From: Ampelocalamus luodianensis
Taxonomy: Eukaryota; Streptophyta; Magnoliopsida; Poales; Poaceae
DNA: 64,000 bases
Assembly (NCBI GenBank): GCA_036346255.1
Contig: CM070617.1
Location: 26,835,080-26,899,079, forward strand
Reading direction: 5' to 3'
Shown here: in pieces, positions 1 through 9,785 of the stretch
Layout: every line of letters begins with the position of its first letter
Numbering within the stretch: the stretch's first letter is position 1
Program-made: the position numbers and the translations under genes
Notes under the pieces: model-generated
Told to the model about the DNA's origin: nothing
The model's input: the letters and a program-made list of their open reading frames with translations, nothing else
Database searches by the model: none

Positions 1-195
1 TTGGGACACTACGCCAGCAACTACTTGCAGAAGCAAGGTCCAACGTCGGTCAGATTCAATTTGGGAGCTACACCGACCAGGACCCCCATGCCAGGAGCAG
101 GTCGTGGAGCACCTCAGACTCCATTTGCACCAGCCAATACCCCTCAGCCTTTGGGTAGAGGCTGGGTGAACCATGTCACAATGGAGGAAGCCTGA
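1..195 (+). pseudogene. gag C-terminal fragment (zinc-knuckle tail), element A1
   Basis: The reading frame enters from outside the window and ends at TGA 193-195. It begins in the second half of a CCHC zinc knuckle (LGHYASN) and continues into a Pro/Arg/Gly-rich tail. It matches the gag of element A2 at 12748-12940 almost residue for residue, but the last knuckle cysteine (NCPQ in A2) reads NYLQ here, so the knuckle is broken. The natural protein would read on into protease; the stop is a mutation. Confidence 0.8.
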
Positions 196-640
196 CGACC
201 GGACGTCGTCCGAGTAAGTTCCTAGTAAATTCGAGATCGCTCTTCGCTTTGTTCGACTCGAGCCTCATATTCGTTTGTTTATCAGAGTTTTGCTGCAAAG
301 CATCAGTTTGAGATTTTGGCTCTTAAAAGTGATATGTTGGTTTAATCCCCCGGTTCGAAGTTGAGTACGAACCAAGGGTGCCCAAAAGTTAGAGTGACCA
401 TAGGAGGGGTAGAATTCCTAGCCAACCTCATCATCATCGACACCAAGTCCTTGTGATTTTGAGTATGGACCGGCTCACTAATCACTGTGCCATTTTGGAT
501 TGTGGTGGTCGTAGCATTACTTTGGTCAGTCCAGTTGGAATCAAAGTAAAGTTTGAAGCCTCCACGGAGAAGCATGATGGAGCTCTAGTCTGCAGTGTCA
601 AGGCTGTATCTTTGGAAGATGTGCTAGTGGTCAAAGATTT
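196..640 (+). pseudogene. retroviral-type aspartic protease remnant, element A1
   Basis: Around 250-290 the protease active-site region is still visible as LFDS followed in another frame by ASYSF (family consensus D-S-G-A-S-H-S-F), so a frameshift falls in the active site. Further on, 380-640 reads GGVEFLANLIIID, then ILSMDRL and NHCAILDC, the second half of the family protease. Stop codons near 225 and 343 add to the damage. Nothing else is seen between the gag fragment and the RT. Confidence 0.6.
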
Positions 641-1405
641 TCCAGACGTTTTTTCGAATGAGTTACCTGGAATGCCACCGGACAGGGACCTAGAGTTTGT
701 CATCAACCTAGTTCTGGGAACCGCACCCATTTCCAAGAGACCCTACTGCTTACCGGTTGACGACTTAGTTGAGCTGAACAAGCAAATTGAGGAGATGCAA
801 GTTAAAGGATTTGTCCGACCAAGTTCTTCACCTTGGGGGGGCCCATGATCTTTGTTGCAAAGAAGGATGGTACCCAGCGGATGTGTATGGATTATCGCTT
901 ACTCAATGAAGTCACCATCAAGAACAAGTACGCTCTGCCCAGGATTGATGATTTGTTCGACCAGTTGAAGGGAGCTGGGGTGTTCTCGAAGATAGAGTTG
1001 AGGTCAAGTTATCACTAGCTGAAGATTCGTCGGGAGGATATTCCCAAGACAGCTTTCTCAACCCGTTATGGATTGTACGAGTTCACAGTCATGTTTTTTG
1101 GATTGGCTAATGCCCCTGCTTACTTTATGAACTTAATGAATGAAGTATTCATGGAGTATCTAGATAAGTTCGTCATTGTCTTTATTAACGATATTCTAGT
1201 ATACTCTAAAAGTGAAAAAGAGCATGAAGAGCAACTTCGCTTGGTCCTGAATAAGTTTAGAGATCACCAACTCTATGCTAAATTCAACAAGTGTGAGTTT
1301 TGGATGAAGGAAGTTACATTCCTGGGGCATATCATGTCTGTAGAAGGAGTTGTCGTCAACCCTAGGAAGGTCAAGGATGTGCTCGACTGGGAGTCACCCA
1401 AGTAA
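641..1405 (+). pseudogene. reverse transcriptase remnant, element A1
   Basis: RT fingers and palm are read across three frames: VFSNELPGMPPDRDLEF, then FVAKKDGTQRMCMDYRLLN, then FFGLANAPAYFMNLMN. The catalytic box reads FINDIL at about 1181-1198 where the family has FIDD, so the first aspartate is Asn (AAC at 1187-1189), a G-to-A change that should abolish polymerisation. There is a frameshift near 845 and an in-frame TAG at 1016-1018 where relatives have a CAG glutamine codon. A further stop lies before the RNase H frame at about 1405. Confidence 0.85.
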
Positions 1406-1432
1406 GTACCACAGATCAGAAGTTTCCTTGGT

Positions 1433-2332
1433 ATGGCAGGATACTACCAACGGTTTATAGAAAGATTCTCTAGAATAGCAAGACCCCTCACTCAGTTGCT
1501 GAAGAAGGAGAAGAAATTTGCTTGGACACCAGAATGTGAGCAAAGTTTTCAAGAGTTGAAGAAGCGTTTGACCACCGCACCAGTGTTGACCTTACCTGAT
1601 GTTCAAAAGGACTTTGAGGTTTTCTGTGATGCCTCACGACAAGGTCTCGGTTGTGTCCTGATGCAAAAAAGGAAGGTAGTGGCATATGCTTCCTGTCAGC
1701 TGAGGCCTCATGAAGCAAATTACCCCACTCATGACTTAGAGATGACTACTGTGGTGCCTGCTTTGAAGATATGGCATCATTACCTTATTGGTAATCATTG
1801 TGAAGTTTACACTAACTATAAGAGCTTAAAGTACATTTTCACTCAAGCTGATCTGAATATGAGACAAAGAAAATGGTTGGAGTTGATCAAGGATTACAAT
1901 GTGGGAATCCATTATCATCCAGGCAAAGCTAATATCGTACCAGATGCTTTAAGTAGAAAGGTCTACTGCAATACTCTGATGATTAAGGAAAGTCAGCCAG
2001 CAATGCACGAAGAATTTCAGAAGCTCAAGCTTGAATTGGTTGAAGAATGTTATTTAGTTGCTCTGGAAGTGCAACCCACTCTGCAAGATCAGATCAGGAA
2101 AGCACAGACTGAAGATGCAGATATCAAAGAAATAAAGAGCAACATGAAGAATGGCAAATCCCTAAGATTTTCAGAAGACGAGCAAGGGTCCATTTGGTTT
2201 GATAAGCGTATTTGTGTGCCAGACCAGAAGGAGCTTAAGCAGTTGATACTCAAGGAAGCCCATGAAACTTTGTATTCCATTCACCCCGGAAGCACGAAGA
2301 TGTATCAATATCTCAAGGAGCTTTATTGGTGG
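1433..2332 (+). pseudogene. RNase H and start of integrase, element A1
   Basis: A 300-codon open frame encodes the RT connection (FLGMAGYYQRF), the gypsy RNase H (FCDASRQGLGCVLMQ, THDLEM) and the LPDVLSR-like end (IVPDALSRK). The third catalytic Asp, normally YTDHKSL, is Asn here (YTNYKSL). The integrase zinc-binding HHCC domain begins (HPGSTKMYQYL) but its frame is cut at 2332 by the solo LTR. The CDVCQR half of the zinc site resumes at about 5443 on the other side. Confidence 0.85.
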
Positions 2333-2819
2333 TGAAAGATCTAGACCCGCCATTATGTGGTAATGGAGTTTTGGTGATTAATGATAAATCTAATTGGGAG
2401 ACTAACACCTTTATTGATATACATATTGTGTAGTCTTATTTGGATATAAAGGTGAAAATCATGAAGGCATGCAAAGTGATTAAGTGATTAATGACAAATG
2501 CATTTGTGAGACTAATAATTCTATTGATTATCTATTGCTTAGTCTCGTTTGGATATAAAGATGAAAATACAAGAGGTATGCATTCTACTTCTTATTATTA
2601 TATCTTGTTGCATTTCTCGGATCTAAAATATAGGTTAAACTCCACCAAAAAGGTTAACTTGGATATGTGCATATGTTTCCATTACACATTTGTGTATGCA
2701 CACATTTAGGGGGAGTTCATTCTATATTTTGTGGTTTCATTAGTATTGATCCATATTCTCTTTCCACATATATTAAGGATCTTTACTTTGAAACATATCC
2801 TTGAATATATTTAACTTGT

Positions 2820-3045
2820 GTAGTTAATATATTCATATGAGTATATGAGAGCATATGAGACTTGTGTAGTTCATTGATGCTCATATATCCTTGAATATAT
2901 TTTAACTTGTGTAGTTAATATATTCATATGAGTATATACAACTTGTGTAGTTCAGATACACTCATATTTAGTATATACAACTTGTAGTTCAGATATACTC
3001 TTGGTATATATAACTTGTGTAGTTCATATATACTCATGTCACTTT
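2820..3045 (+). repeat. AT-rich tandem repeat inside solo LTR
   Basis: Degenerate direct repeats of the words ACTTGTGTAGTT and ATATACTCATAT, spaced about 30-60 bp, occur at least five times. This looks like a minisatellite within the LTR. No coding potential is seen. Confidence 0.6.
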
Positions 3046-3204
3046 ATATTCAATTATTTGCAATTGTATTGTGGGACTAATGTGTGTGCTAAGATATTTT
3101 CAAGGCTTAGTCCCGGAGTTTGAATGGTGACATGAAAAGGAAATGCAAAGGTGATAAGAGATCAACATGGCTCAAGACAAAGGAGTCATGCATTGCATTT
3201 CAAA

Positions 3205-3500
3205 AGCTTCGAAATGCGGTAGTCTGGCGTTGTATGCGTGTAGTACTGCACCGCTGATGTGCCGATTTACATGCGGTATGAAAATTCCAGTAGCATTGCT
3301 TTTTGGACATGGTTTGCTCTGAGGTGGAGCGGTAGTACCGGAGTTCATGTGGCGGAACTACCGCGTAGCGGTATGACCGCAAATATGTTGGCGGTATTTT
3401 TCTGTATTTCTCGAGCCTCTGGAAATCGGTAGTACCGCATCTGAGAAACGGTACTACCGGAGAGCGGTATTACCGGATGCTAGTTGGCGGTAATACCGCA
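3205..3500 (+). repeat. clustered CGGTAGTACCG palindromes in solo LTR
   Basis: Short near-palindromes of the type CGGTAGTACCG / CGGTATTACCG recur at least eight times here, with another cluster at 4460-4535. They are dispersed in both orientations rather than strictly tandem. I infer they are a property of the LTR family. I do not know a function. Confidence 0.55.
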
Positions 3501-4034
3501 CCTTCAGTAATAGCTTGTTCAAAAGCATTTATGCAGGTATATCTTGTTAATTAATGTTAATGACATTGTGGGACTAACATTTTCCATGAGTTGGATAAAT
3601 AAGTTATGTTCCAGGGTGATGAAGACTTTGGATGACATCATGAGTTGATCGTCATCAAGTCAAGGTTCAAGGAGATGATGCATCATGTGTTGATGCATAT
3701 CAAGATCTCGAAGAAGAGATGATCATGAGTTGATCATCAAGTCAAGAGAAGACTCATCATATGTTCATTGAGGTCAAGTAAAGGATGCATCATGGGTTGA
3801 TGCATATCAAGACGATGACCGGACACGGCGAGGATGTGAGTCATCAAGCTTCAAGTGGATGGTCAAGGCAAAGGTATGACTAGCTAGGGCTAAGGATGTG
3901 TTTCTAGTCTTTTACCGGTCTTGGTGTTTGGTTGGAAGACCAGATTGCTAGTATAGGTTGCCGTACTATTAAGAGGGGTCTTGTCTAGTAGATTGAGTCT
4001 CATCATGTGTTAATAACTCAATCTCACTTGCTCT

Positions 4035-4225
4035 AGCTCACTCTAACATGTTGCCTATATTTGCGAATGTGTTTTGCAAATAGTTGAGGCTCATGGATAA
4101 TCCTTGTAGCATGTGACTATACTTTGCAAATGTGTTTTGCAAACGGTTGAAGTCCATGTACCTACTCCTTGTGGCATGATCTAAGTTTGCAAATGTGTTT
4201 TGCAAATTGTTGGGATTCATGTATC
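4035..4225 (+). repeat. three ~62 bp tandem repeats in solo LTR
   Basis: Three head-to-tail copies share the core TTTGCAAATGTGTTTTGCAA followed by a variable GTTGAGGCTCATG-like segment. They fall about 400 bp upstream of the LTR TATA box and may be enhancer-like repeats (inference). Confidence 0.7.
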
Positions 4226-4597
4226 TTCCCTTGGCATGGTCTAAGATTGCTTATTGCTATCATTTGGACTTAGACCATGGTAGTGGCTCTTTGAAGTTGT
4301 GCTTTTTGATTTGATAAAATGTGTTTGAGATCAAATCAAATAGGTGGGTTGTGTAGCCCTCTGAATAAGCTTTCAATAGAGTCCAAGATCACTCAATTCG
4401 ACATCGGAGTCAAAAGTTATGACCTTTTACCGAGTGTCGTCATGCTGAAAATCGGGCTGCGGTAGTACCGCTCGTATAATCTATGATAGTACCGCAGAAC
4501 GGTAGTACCGCCCCTTGTGAGTGCGATACGACCGCAAAAGGTCAGAACGCTAGTTTTTGGCTGTTTCGTCTCCAAGCGGCTAGTTTTTGTTTGGGGC

Positions 4598-4605
4598 TAT
4601 AAATA
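4598..4605 (+). promoter_or_regulatory. TATA box of the solo LTR
   Basis: TATAAATA in a GC-rich context about 790 bp before the LTR 3' end, consistent with a U3/R promoter. Confidence 0.55.
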
Positions 4606-5402
4606 CCCCTTGGCCGTTGAGAGACAACCTTTGGCATCCCATATCACTCTCTTGAGCTAGTGTGAGCTTCTCCTCTCAATTGTGCATGTGTTGCACCTTG
4701 TGAGCAAGGAGAGAGTCTCTAGTTGCATGTGTTGCATCTAGAGGTGGATTTCGTATCCACTTGAGCGTGTGCATTCGTTGCACGTGGTGAGAAAAAGCAA
4801 GGGGCTTGGCTTATTACTCTTGGTGTTTGCCGACACCTAGACGGCGTGGGCGTCGTGGTCCTGATCTTCTCAAGTGAAGCTTGTGAGAAGGCCGGTGTTT
4901 GTGAGTGGCTTGGTGCTCGCCATCTCCGGAGTGGAGTAAGAGCAACCCTAGTGGAGCGAGGTGTTTGATACCTCGGAGGAAGGCTCAATTGGTGGAGCCG
5001 CCCAATTGGTTTGGGTTTCCCTCAGCGTGGATTATGGGAGACCGGCAAGTCTCCGACCACCACGGTAAAACATCATTGTGTCTCGTGTGCTTCTTGTGAT
5101 TAGCTTTCATATGCTTTACTTTGTGCAATTTACATTCATTGTATAATTGCCTATTCATTTGTATGATTGCTATCGTATATGTGCTTGATTGATCATATCA
5201 TTAGTTGATAGCCTACAAGTCTTTGCTAAATTGCTCTATTTATTATTGACTTGTATTTTTGGTGCACCTAGTTGTTTAGGCGTTAATTGTGCTAAACCGA
5301 ATTGACACTTAGCTTCCGCATTTGAAATCTGTTTTAGCGCATAGAAGTTTTAAATTGACTATTCACCCCCCCTCTAGTCGGCCTCCTCGATCTTATAGGT
5401 GG

Positions 5403-6234
5403 CCGAGTATGAAGTGTGAGATTGCTGAATACATTGCTTAGTGTGATGTTTGCCAGCGAGTTAAAGCCGAGCATCATAGACCTGTTGGACTTTTGCAACC
5501 TTTGGACATACCTAAATGGAAATGGGAAGAAATTGGCATGGACTTTATCACCGGTCTGCCGAGAACCAGAGCTGGCTATGATTCTATGTGGGTAATCATA
5601 GATCGCCTAACAAAAGTTGCTCACTTCATTCCAGTCAAGACCACCTACTCAGGAGACAGACTTGCGGAATTGTACATGGCAAAGATAGTATGTCAGCATG
5701 GTATACCGAAGAAGATCATGTCGGATCGAGGATCCCAATTCACCTAAGGATTCTGGCAGAAGCTACATAGCGTTTTGGGTACGGACCTGAATTTCAGTAT
5801 AGCTTACCATCCACAGACAGATGGCCAAATGAAAATAGTAAATCAAATCCTTGAGGATATGTTGAGAGCCTGTGCTCTAGCAAACCAGACCAGGTGGAAT
5901 CAAAGTTTGCCCTATGAAGAGTTTTCGAACAACAACAGTTATCAGTCAAGCCTACAGATGCCTCCATTTGAAGCTCTTTACGACAAAAAGTGCAGAACAC
6001 CCCTGTATTGAATTGAAACGGGTGAAAGACAAGTACTTGGACCAAACATCTTGAAGGAAGCCGAAGATCAAGTTTGGTCCATTAGAGAAAAGCTGAGGGC
6101 CGCTCAGACCAGGCAAAAGAGTTATGCTGATAACCGTCGTCGAGACTTAGCTTTTGCACCTAGAGATCACGTATACCTGAAGGTTTCCCTTCTTAAAGGA
6201 ATTCGATGATTCAGAGTAAGCGGGAAACTTGCAC
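5403..6234 (+). pseudogene. integrase core remnant, element A1
   Basis: This continues the integrase after the solo LTR: zinc site CDVCQRVKAEH, then core GMDFITGLPRT with the first catalytic Asp and IMSDRGSQFT with the second. The third motif reads QTDGQMKIVNQ where relatives have QTDGQTERVNQ, so the catalytic Glu is lost. Stops are TAG at about 5440 (before CDVC), TAA 5745-5747 and TGA 6009-6011. The C-terminal part (RDHVYLKVS) is cut at 6234 by the second solo LTR. Confidence 0.85.
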
Positions 6235-6586
6235 TGTCGTAGCAGGGCACCAAGGGGTGCCCCGCACCCTAGGGTCGTCAGAAATATCGGTGTGCCATCA
6301 GGGACACTGTATATAGGTAGACCTAGCCTGTATAACGTATTTAGACCAATGTACCTACATACCCTTTCTCTCTCTCAACATTGTGAGGGCAAGAAGGGAC
6401 ATTTCCCTTCTTGCCCTCCTATAAATAAAGCCCCATGGGCATGTAAGCGGGGGACGCTCTCATTTTCTCTGATTCACACATGAGCAATACACATACATAT
6501 TCAGTTGTCTTTGGCTCCTCTCCCTCCGGTCTATTCTCAAGACAAAGGGTACCCTGTACCCACTGTCTAGTCTTTTTACTACGACA
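6235..6586 (+). mobile_element. 352 bp solo LTR, Tat/Retand-like
   Basis: It begins TGTCGTAG and ends CTACGACA, a perfect 8 bp terminal inverted pair, and is flanked by TGCAC (6230-6234) and TGCAT (6587-6591), a target duplication with one mismatch. A TATA box (TATAAATA) lies at 6420-6427. The same terminal octamers and a similar 3' end (ACTGTCTRGTCT before CTACGACA) are found in the LTRs of element B, so it is a shorter relative of that family. No internal domain is present. Confidence 0.85.
6385..6418 (+). repeat. perfect 15 bp inverted repeat before the TATA box
   Basis: The arms GAGGGCAAGAAGGGA and TCCCTTCTTGCCCTC are exactly complementary around a CATT loop. The second arm ends two bases before the TATA box of the solo LTR. 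It could form a hairpin or bind a dimeric factor (inference). Confidence 0.85.
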
Positions 6587-6968
6587 TGCATCAAGATAAA
6601 TTGGACCTTTTTCAATTCTAGCTAGAAGATGAGAAGTTGCTTACCAATTGGAGCTCCTGCCTCCGCTGTCAGATGTGCACGATGTCTTCCATGTGTCTCA
6701 ATTGAAGAAGTGTCTGCGTGTGCCAGAAGAACAAATGCCGATGGAAGCAATTGACCAGCAGGAAGACCTCACCTACAAAGAGCATCCCCTCAAGATTTTG
6801 GAAGCAGCAGAGCGAGTGACCAGAAGCAAGATCATCCTTGTCTACAAGGTTCAATGGAGCAATCACACTAAACAGGAGGCCACCTGGGAGCGTGAAAAGG
6901 ACCTGAAGGCCGAGTTTCCAAACCTAATCCTTTGTCAGCCCGAATCTCGGGGTCGAGATTCCCTTTAA
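6587..6968 (+). pseudogene. integrase C-terminus and chromodomain, element A1
   Basis: After the solo LTR the frame reads LPPLSDVHDVFHVSQLKKC, the conserved segment before the chromodomain. The chromodomain follows at about 6800-6930: ILVYKVQWSNHTKQEATWE. Chromodomains on plant integrases guide insertion into marked chromatin (family knowledge). The protein ends at TAA 6966-6968, close to the polypurine tract. This part is open over 106 codons; a stop at about 6599 separates it from the core. Confidence 0.85.
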
Positions 6969-7642
6969 GTGGGGTAGGTTTGTAACATCCCAATTTTTAG
7001 GAGTTTTTGAATGTTTCCATAATAAAAATAATCATGTGGTTTTGTTGAATTTCTAAAGCTTAACTTGAAATTTTGGAAGTTCAAAGCAATTTAATATGAA
7101 TTAATCAAACTTCAACTAATTCAAAATCTGGTCTGTTTTGAGTTTCTTGGAGCTCTCTGGTATTTAAAATCCCCTTTCCCGGTTGTTCTAATTTCCCCGT
7201 CAGCCCGTTCCTTATCCCCTTTCGACCACCCTCTCGTGTCGACCAGTCAGCCTTTGGTTTCGACCAGCCAGCCTTTGGTTTTGACCAGTTCTTGGTCACA
7301 ACCACCCTCTCGGTTTCGACCACCCACCTCGGTTTCGACCAGCCTCGCTTGTCAGCCCCTGCTCACCTTCTCTTTCCTCCCTCTTTTTCCGCAACAACGT
7401 GGGCATTAAATGTCGTTGTCTCCGCTACCACGTGCGCATTAAATGCTGTCACCTTCGGCATGTTTATCCTCCCGCTTTTGCCTCAGCACGTGTGCATTAA
7501 ATGTTATTGTCTCCGGCCCGCCGCATTTTCTCCTCCCCTTTTCACACCGCCCACCGCATTTTCTGCTCCCCTTTAGACACCGCCCACTGCATTTTCTCCT
7601 CCCCTTTTCACACCATCCATCTTGTTGCTGACTCTCCTTCCT

Positions 7643-7653
7643 TCCTCTATAAA
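7643..7653 (+). promoter_or_regulatory. TATA box of LTR A
   Basis: CTATAAATAAA lies in the 5' third of the LTR. A TATA box at the same relative place (CTATAAATGG, about 53192) occurs in the related LTR in the phosphatase intron. Confidence 0.6.
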
Positions 7654-8223
7654 TAAAACACCAGGGGAGCCTCTGCCCTCTTGTTTTCCCCTAAACTTTC
7701 CAACTCTTCCTCTTTCTCTCGCCCCGTTTTGCCGTGCTTCGAGTGTCGCCGCCGTCGGCTGGAGCTCGTGCCACCACCTCTAGCGTCGCCGTCAAGCTTC
7801 CCCTACCGACGGCTGAACCACCTTCCTCCTCGTTGAATCGTGTGCCGCCTTCTCCTTTTTAGGTGATCACCGAGTGCACCCAACTCTCCCTCCCTCGCTC
7901 TTGTTGCTATGGTTTGCCCTAAGCCCTGAGCTCCGAGTTTAAGCCCCACATCAATTCGTGTCCTAGAGCCCCTTGAAGCAATCTTTTTTATCTATTTTAG
8001 TTTTGTTTCGTAGGAGCCGCCGCTTTTCCGCTTCTCCTTCAGTCCCGACTGACCCCTTCATCACCGGCCTCCTTTGCCCTCGGCTGTGAGCTTCCTCGCT
8101 GTCGTTTCACCGTCTGTCGACCCCCTCCGGCCCCTCTCTCTCGAACCTGGTGATTTCCCCGTACCCTACTTTCTCCTATTCTTTTGGTCAACTTCCCGTG
8201 CCCTGTTCTCTTTCCCCTCCCCT

Positions 8224-8557
8224 TTCGACCGCTGTTGAGTAGTCGAATTCCCCTTCTCTTTCGACCGTTGTTAAGTAGTCGAATTCTCCTTCTCTTTCGA
8301 CCGCTGTTAAGTAGTCGAATTCTCCTTCTCTTTCGACTGCTGTTGAGTAGTCATATCCTCCTTGTCTTTTTCCTCTTACGACCACGTTGAGTAGTCGTAT
8401 TTCCTCTTACGACCACGTTGAGTTGTCGTATCCCCTCTTACGACCACGTTGAGTAGTCGTATCCCCTCTTACGACCACGTTGAGTAGTCGTATCCCCTCT
8501 TACGACCATGTTGAGTAGTCGTATCCCCTCTTACGATCACGTTGAGTATTTGTATCC
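8224..8557 (+). repeat. hairpin minisatellite, ten ~30 bp units
   Basis: The first four units have arms TTCGAC and GTCGAA (or close variants); the last six have arms TACGAC and GTCGTA. The spacer is of the type CACGTTGAGTA. A run of CT-rich linkers joins the units. The same repeat occurs in the phosphatase-intron LTR (53586-54236). Confidence 0.85.
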
Positions 8558-8999
8558 TATCTTCCGACCAACTGAACCTCCTTTCGAGAGCTTGTTCTTA
8601 TTCGTTCGAGTGCCGATTCGAGTGACTCAAGTTTCTAAATCTATCTAATTTTTGTACCTTTCTTTTGGTGCTAGTTTGGTAATCTTTTGGATTTCATTTG
8701 GGGTTGTCTTATTTACTTGGCTCTTTTTGTACGTGTAGATACCGGCTTTTATGAAGAATTCCTAGAACCATCTACCGAAGCCACTCAAGCCTTCAACGAA
8801 GGCAAGTCATAGACCTTTGATCATGTCGTATCCAGTTTACAAAATTATATTATTTTATATCAACATGCATGGCTAGTTGTATAAAAAATAGTTCTGGGAG
8901 TACTTAAATACCTACTTGGTAATATGACTCTTTGAATAATTGTGAACGACATGTTGACATGTACCATTGGACACCATAGGTTGGGTAATCCTAGTTGAA

Positions 9000-9785
9000 C
9001 ATTATTGTGATACCAACATGTGATGAACCACGGAGGTCCTGATTTGGCCCGATCTTTCGATGAGAAGATAAGTTCGGTAGTAGTCGCTCAACTCTCACGA
9101 TCCTAGCTACGAACTCGCAAGGCTCGAAATCACGTAATCGCTGAACTGCTCGACAAGTCGTTATCAATCGTGCACGAATACCCGGATGACCTGACCACGA
9201 AGGTCGATTCCTGCATACACCGAAGAAGTACGCAAGAACAAGATAAAAGCAATCTGAAATTGTAAATAGGAATTGAAATATTTGAATTGAGTTGGGATTC
9301 TGAATGAGGATCTTAATTGGGTGGTCTAGTCGACACACGCAAAAGATACAAGTTGCAACGAAGGAAAACTAAACATAACCAAAATCCAAGGAAAACTAGA
9401 GGGGTACAGCCTCCTTATATAGGGGAGGTTGAGCCGCACCCGCACATATCCAAGAGCTAAGGGGGTGGTACTATTCATGGGTACTGTTTATGTGAACAGT
9501 ATGGCCATGAATAGTGCAGCCCAAGGGGGTGGCCAAGGAGGTGGCTGGCCCAAATAGGTTACAAGGCCCGATTTGGTCTAAACGGGTGATGCAACACCTT
9601 CTTTCGTTGATTGCTGCGCGCACAGAAGGAATTTAGAGGTGAGGTCAGATTTTTTTGAAAGAGGATGAGATAAGATTTCAATCAAGTACTCGTGGACCTC
9701 AAACGGAGTTCGTATACGAAAGTTATGCCTGTTTGAAGTCAGGGCTGTCTCTGGAGGCCGAACTGGATTCCAGAACATATCCAAC
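9000..9785 (-). mobile_element. probable reverse-strand LTR insertion inside LTR A
   Basis: Read on the - strand this has an LTR-like layout: a TATA box (CCCTATATAAGG, about 9411-9422), a pyrimidine-rich leader and, near 9003-9018, TTGGTATCACAAT, which resembles a tRNA-iMet primer site. It shows no similarity by eye to the equivalent part of the intron LTR. TTGAAC occurs at both presumed edges, but I could not place clean TG...CA ends, so the borders are approximate. Confidence 0.4.

Larger units (their letters stand above)
2333..5397 (+). mobile_element. solo LTR (copia/Sirevirus-like), inserted in A1 integrase
   Basis: The insert is flanked by a 5 bp direct repeat GGTGG (2328-2332 and 5398-5402), and the integrase frame continues on both sides. 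It starts TGAAAGATC and ends GATCTTATA, a near-perfect terminal inverted pair in which the final TTCA has become TATA. The 3' end, with ATTCACCCCCCC and CTCTAGTCG before the terminal GATC, resembles the LTR ends of grass Sirevirus-type copia elements (recalled, not searched). A TATA box (TATAAATA, 4598-4605) supports LTR identity. No coding sequence is seen. At 3065 bp it is a long LTR. Confidence 0.75.
1..6980 (+). mobile_element. Ty3/gypsy chromovirus internal region (A1), 5' truncated by window, decayed
   Basis: Domains run gag zinc-knuckle tail, protease, reverse transcriptase, RNase H, integrase and chromodomain. This order plus a C-terminal chromodomain marks the Tekay/Del-like chromoviruses. 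The polypurine-rich AAGTGGGGTAGG ends at 6978, just before the LTR at 6981. Two solo LTRs (2333-5397 and 6235-6586) interrupt it. Coding sequence is broken by several stop codons and frameshifts, and one catalytic residue in each of RT, RNase H and integrase is replaced, so the copy is dead. The 5' LTR and most of gag lie left of the window. Confidence 0.9.

Noticed and set aside
8224..8557. CRISPR-like array
   Set aside because: Repeats are contiguous degenerate units without unique spacers, inside a plant LTR.
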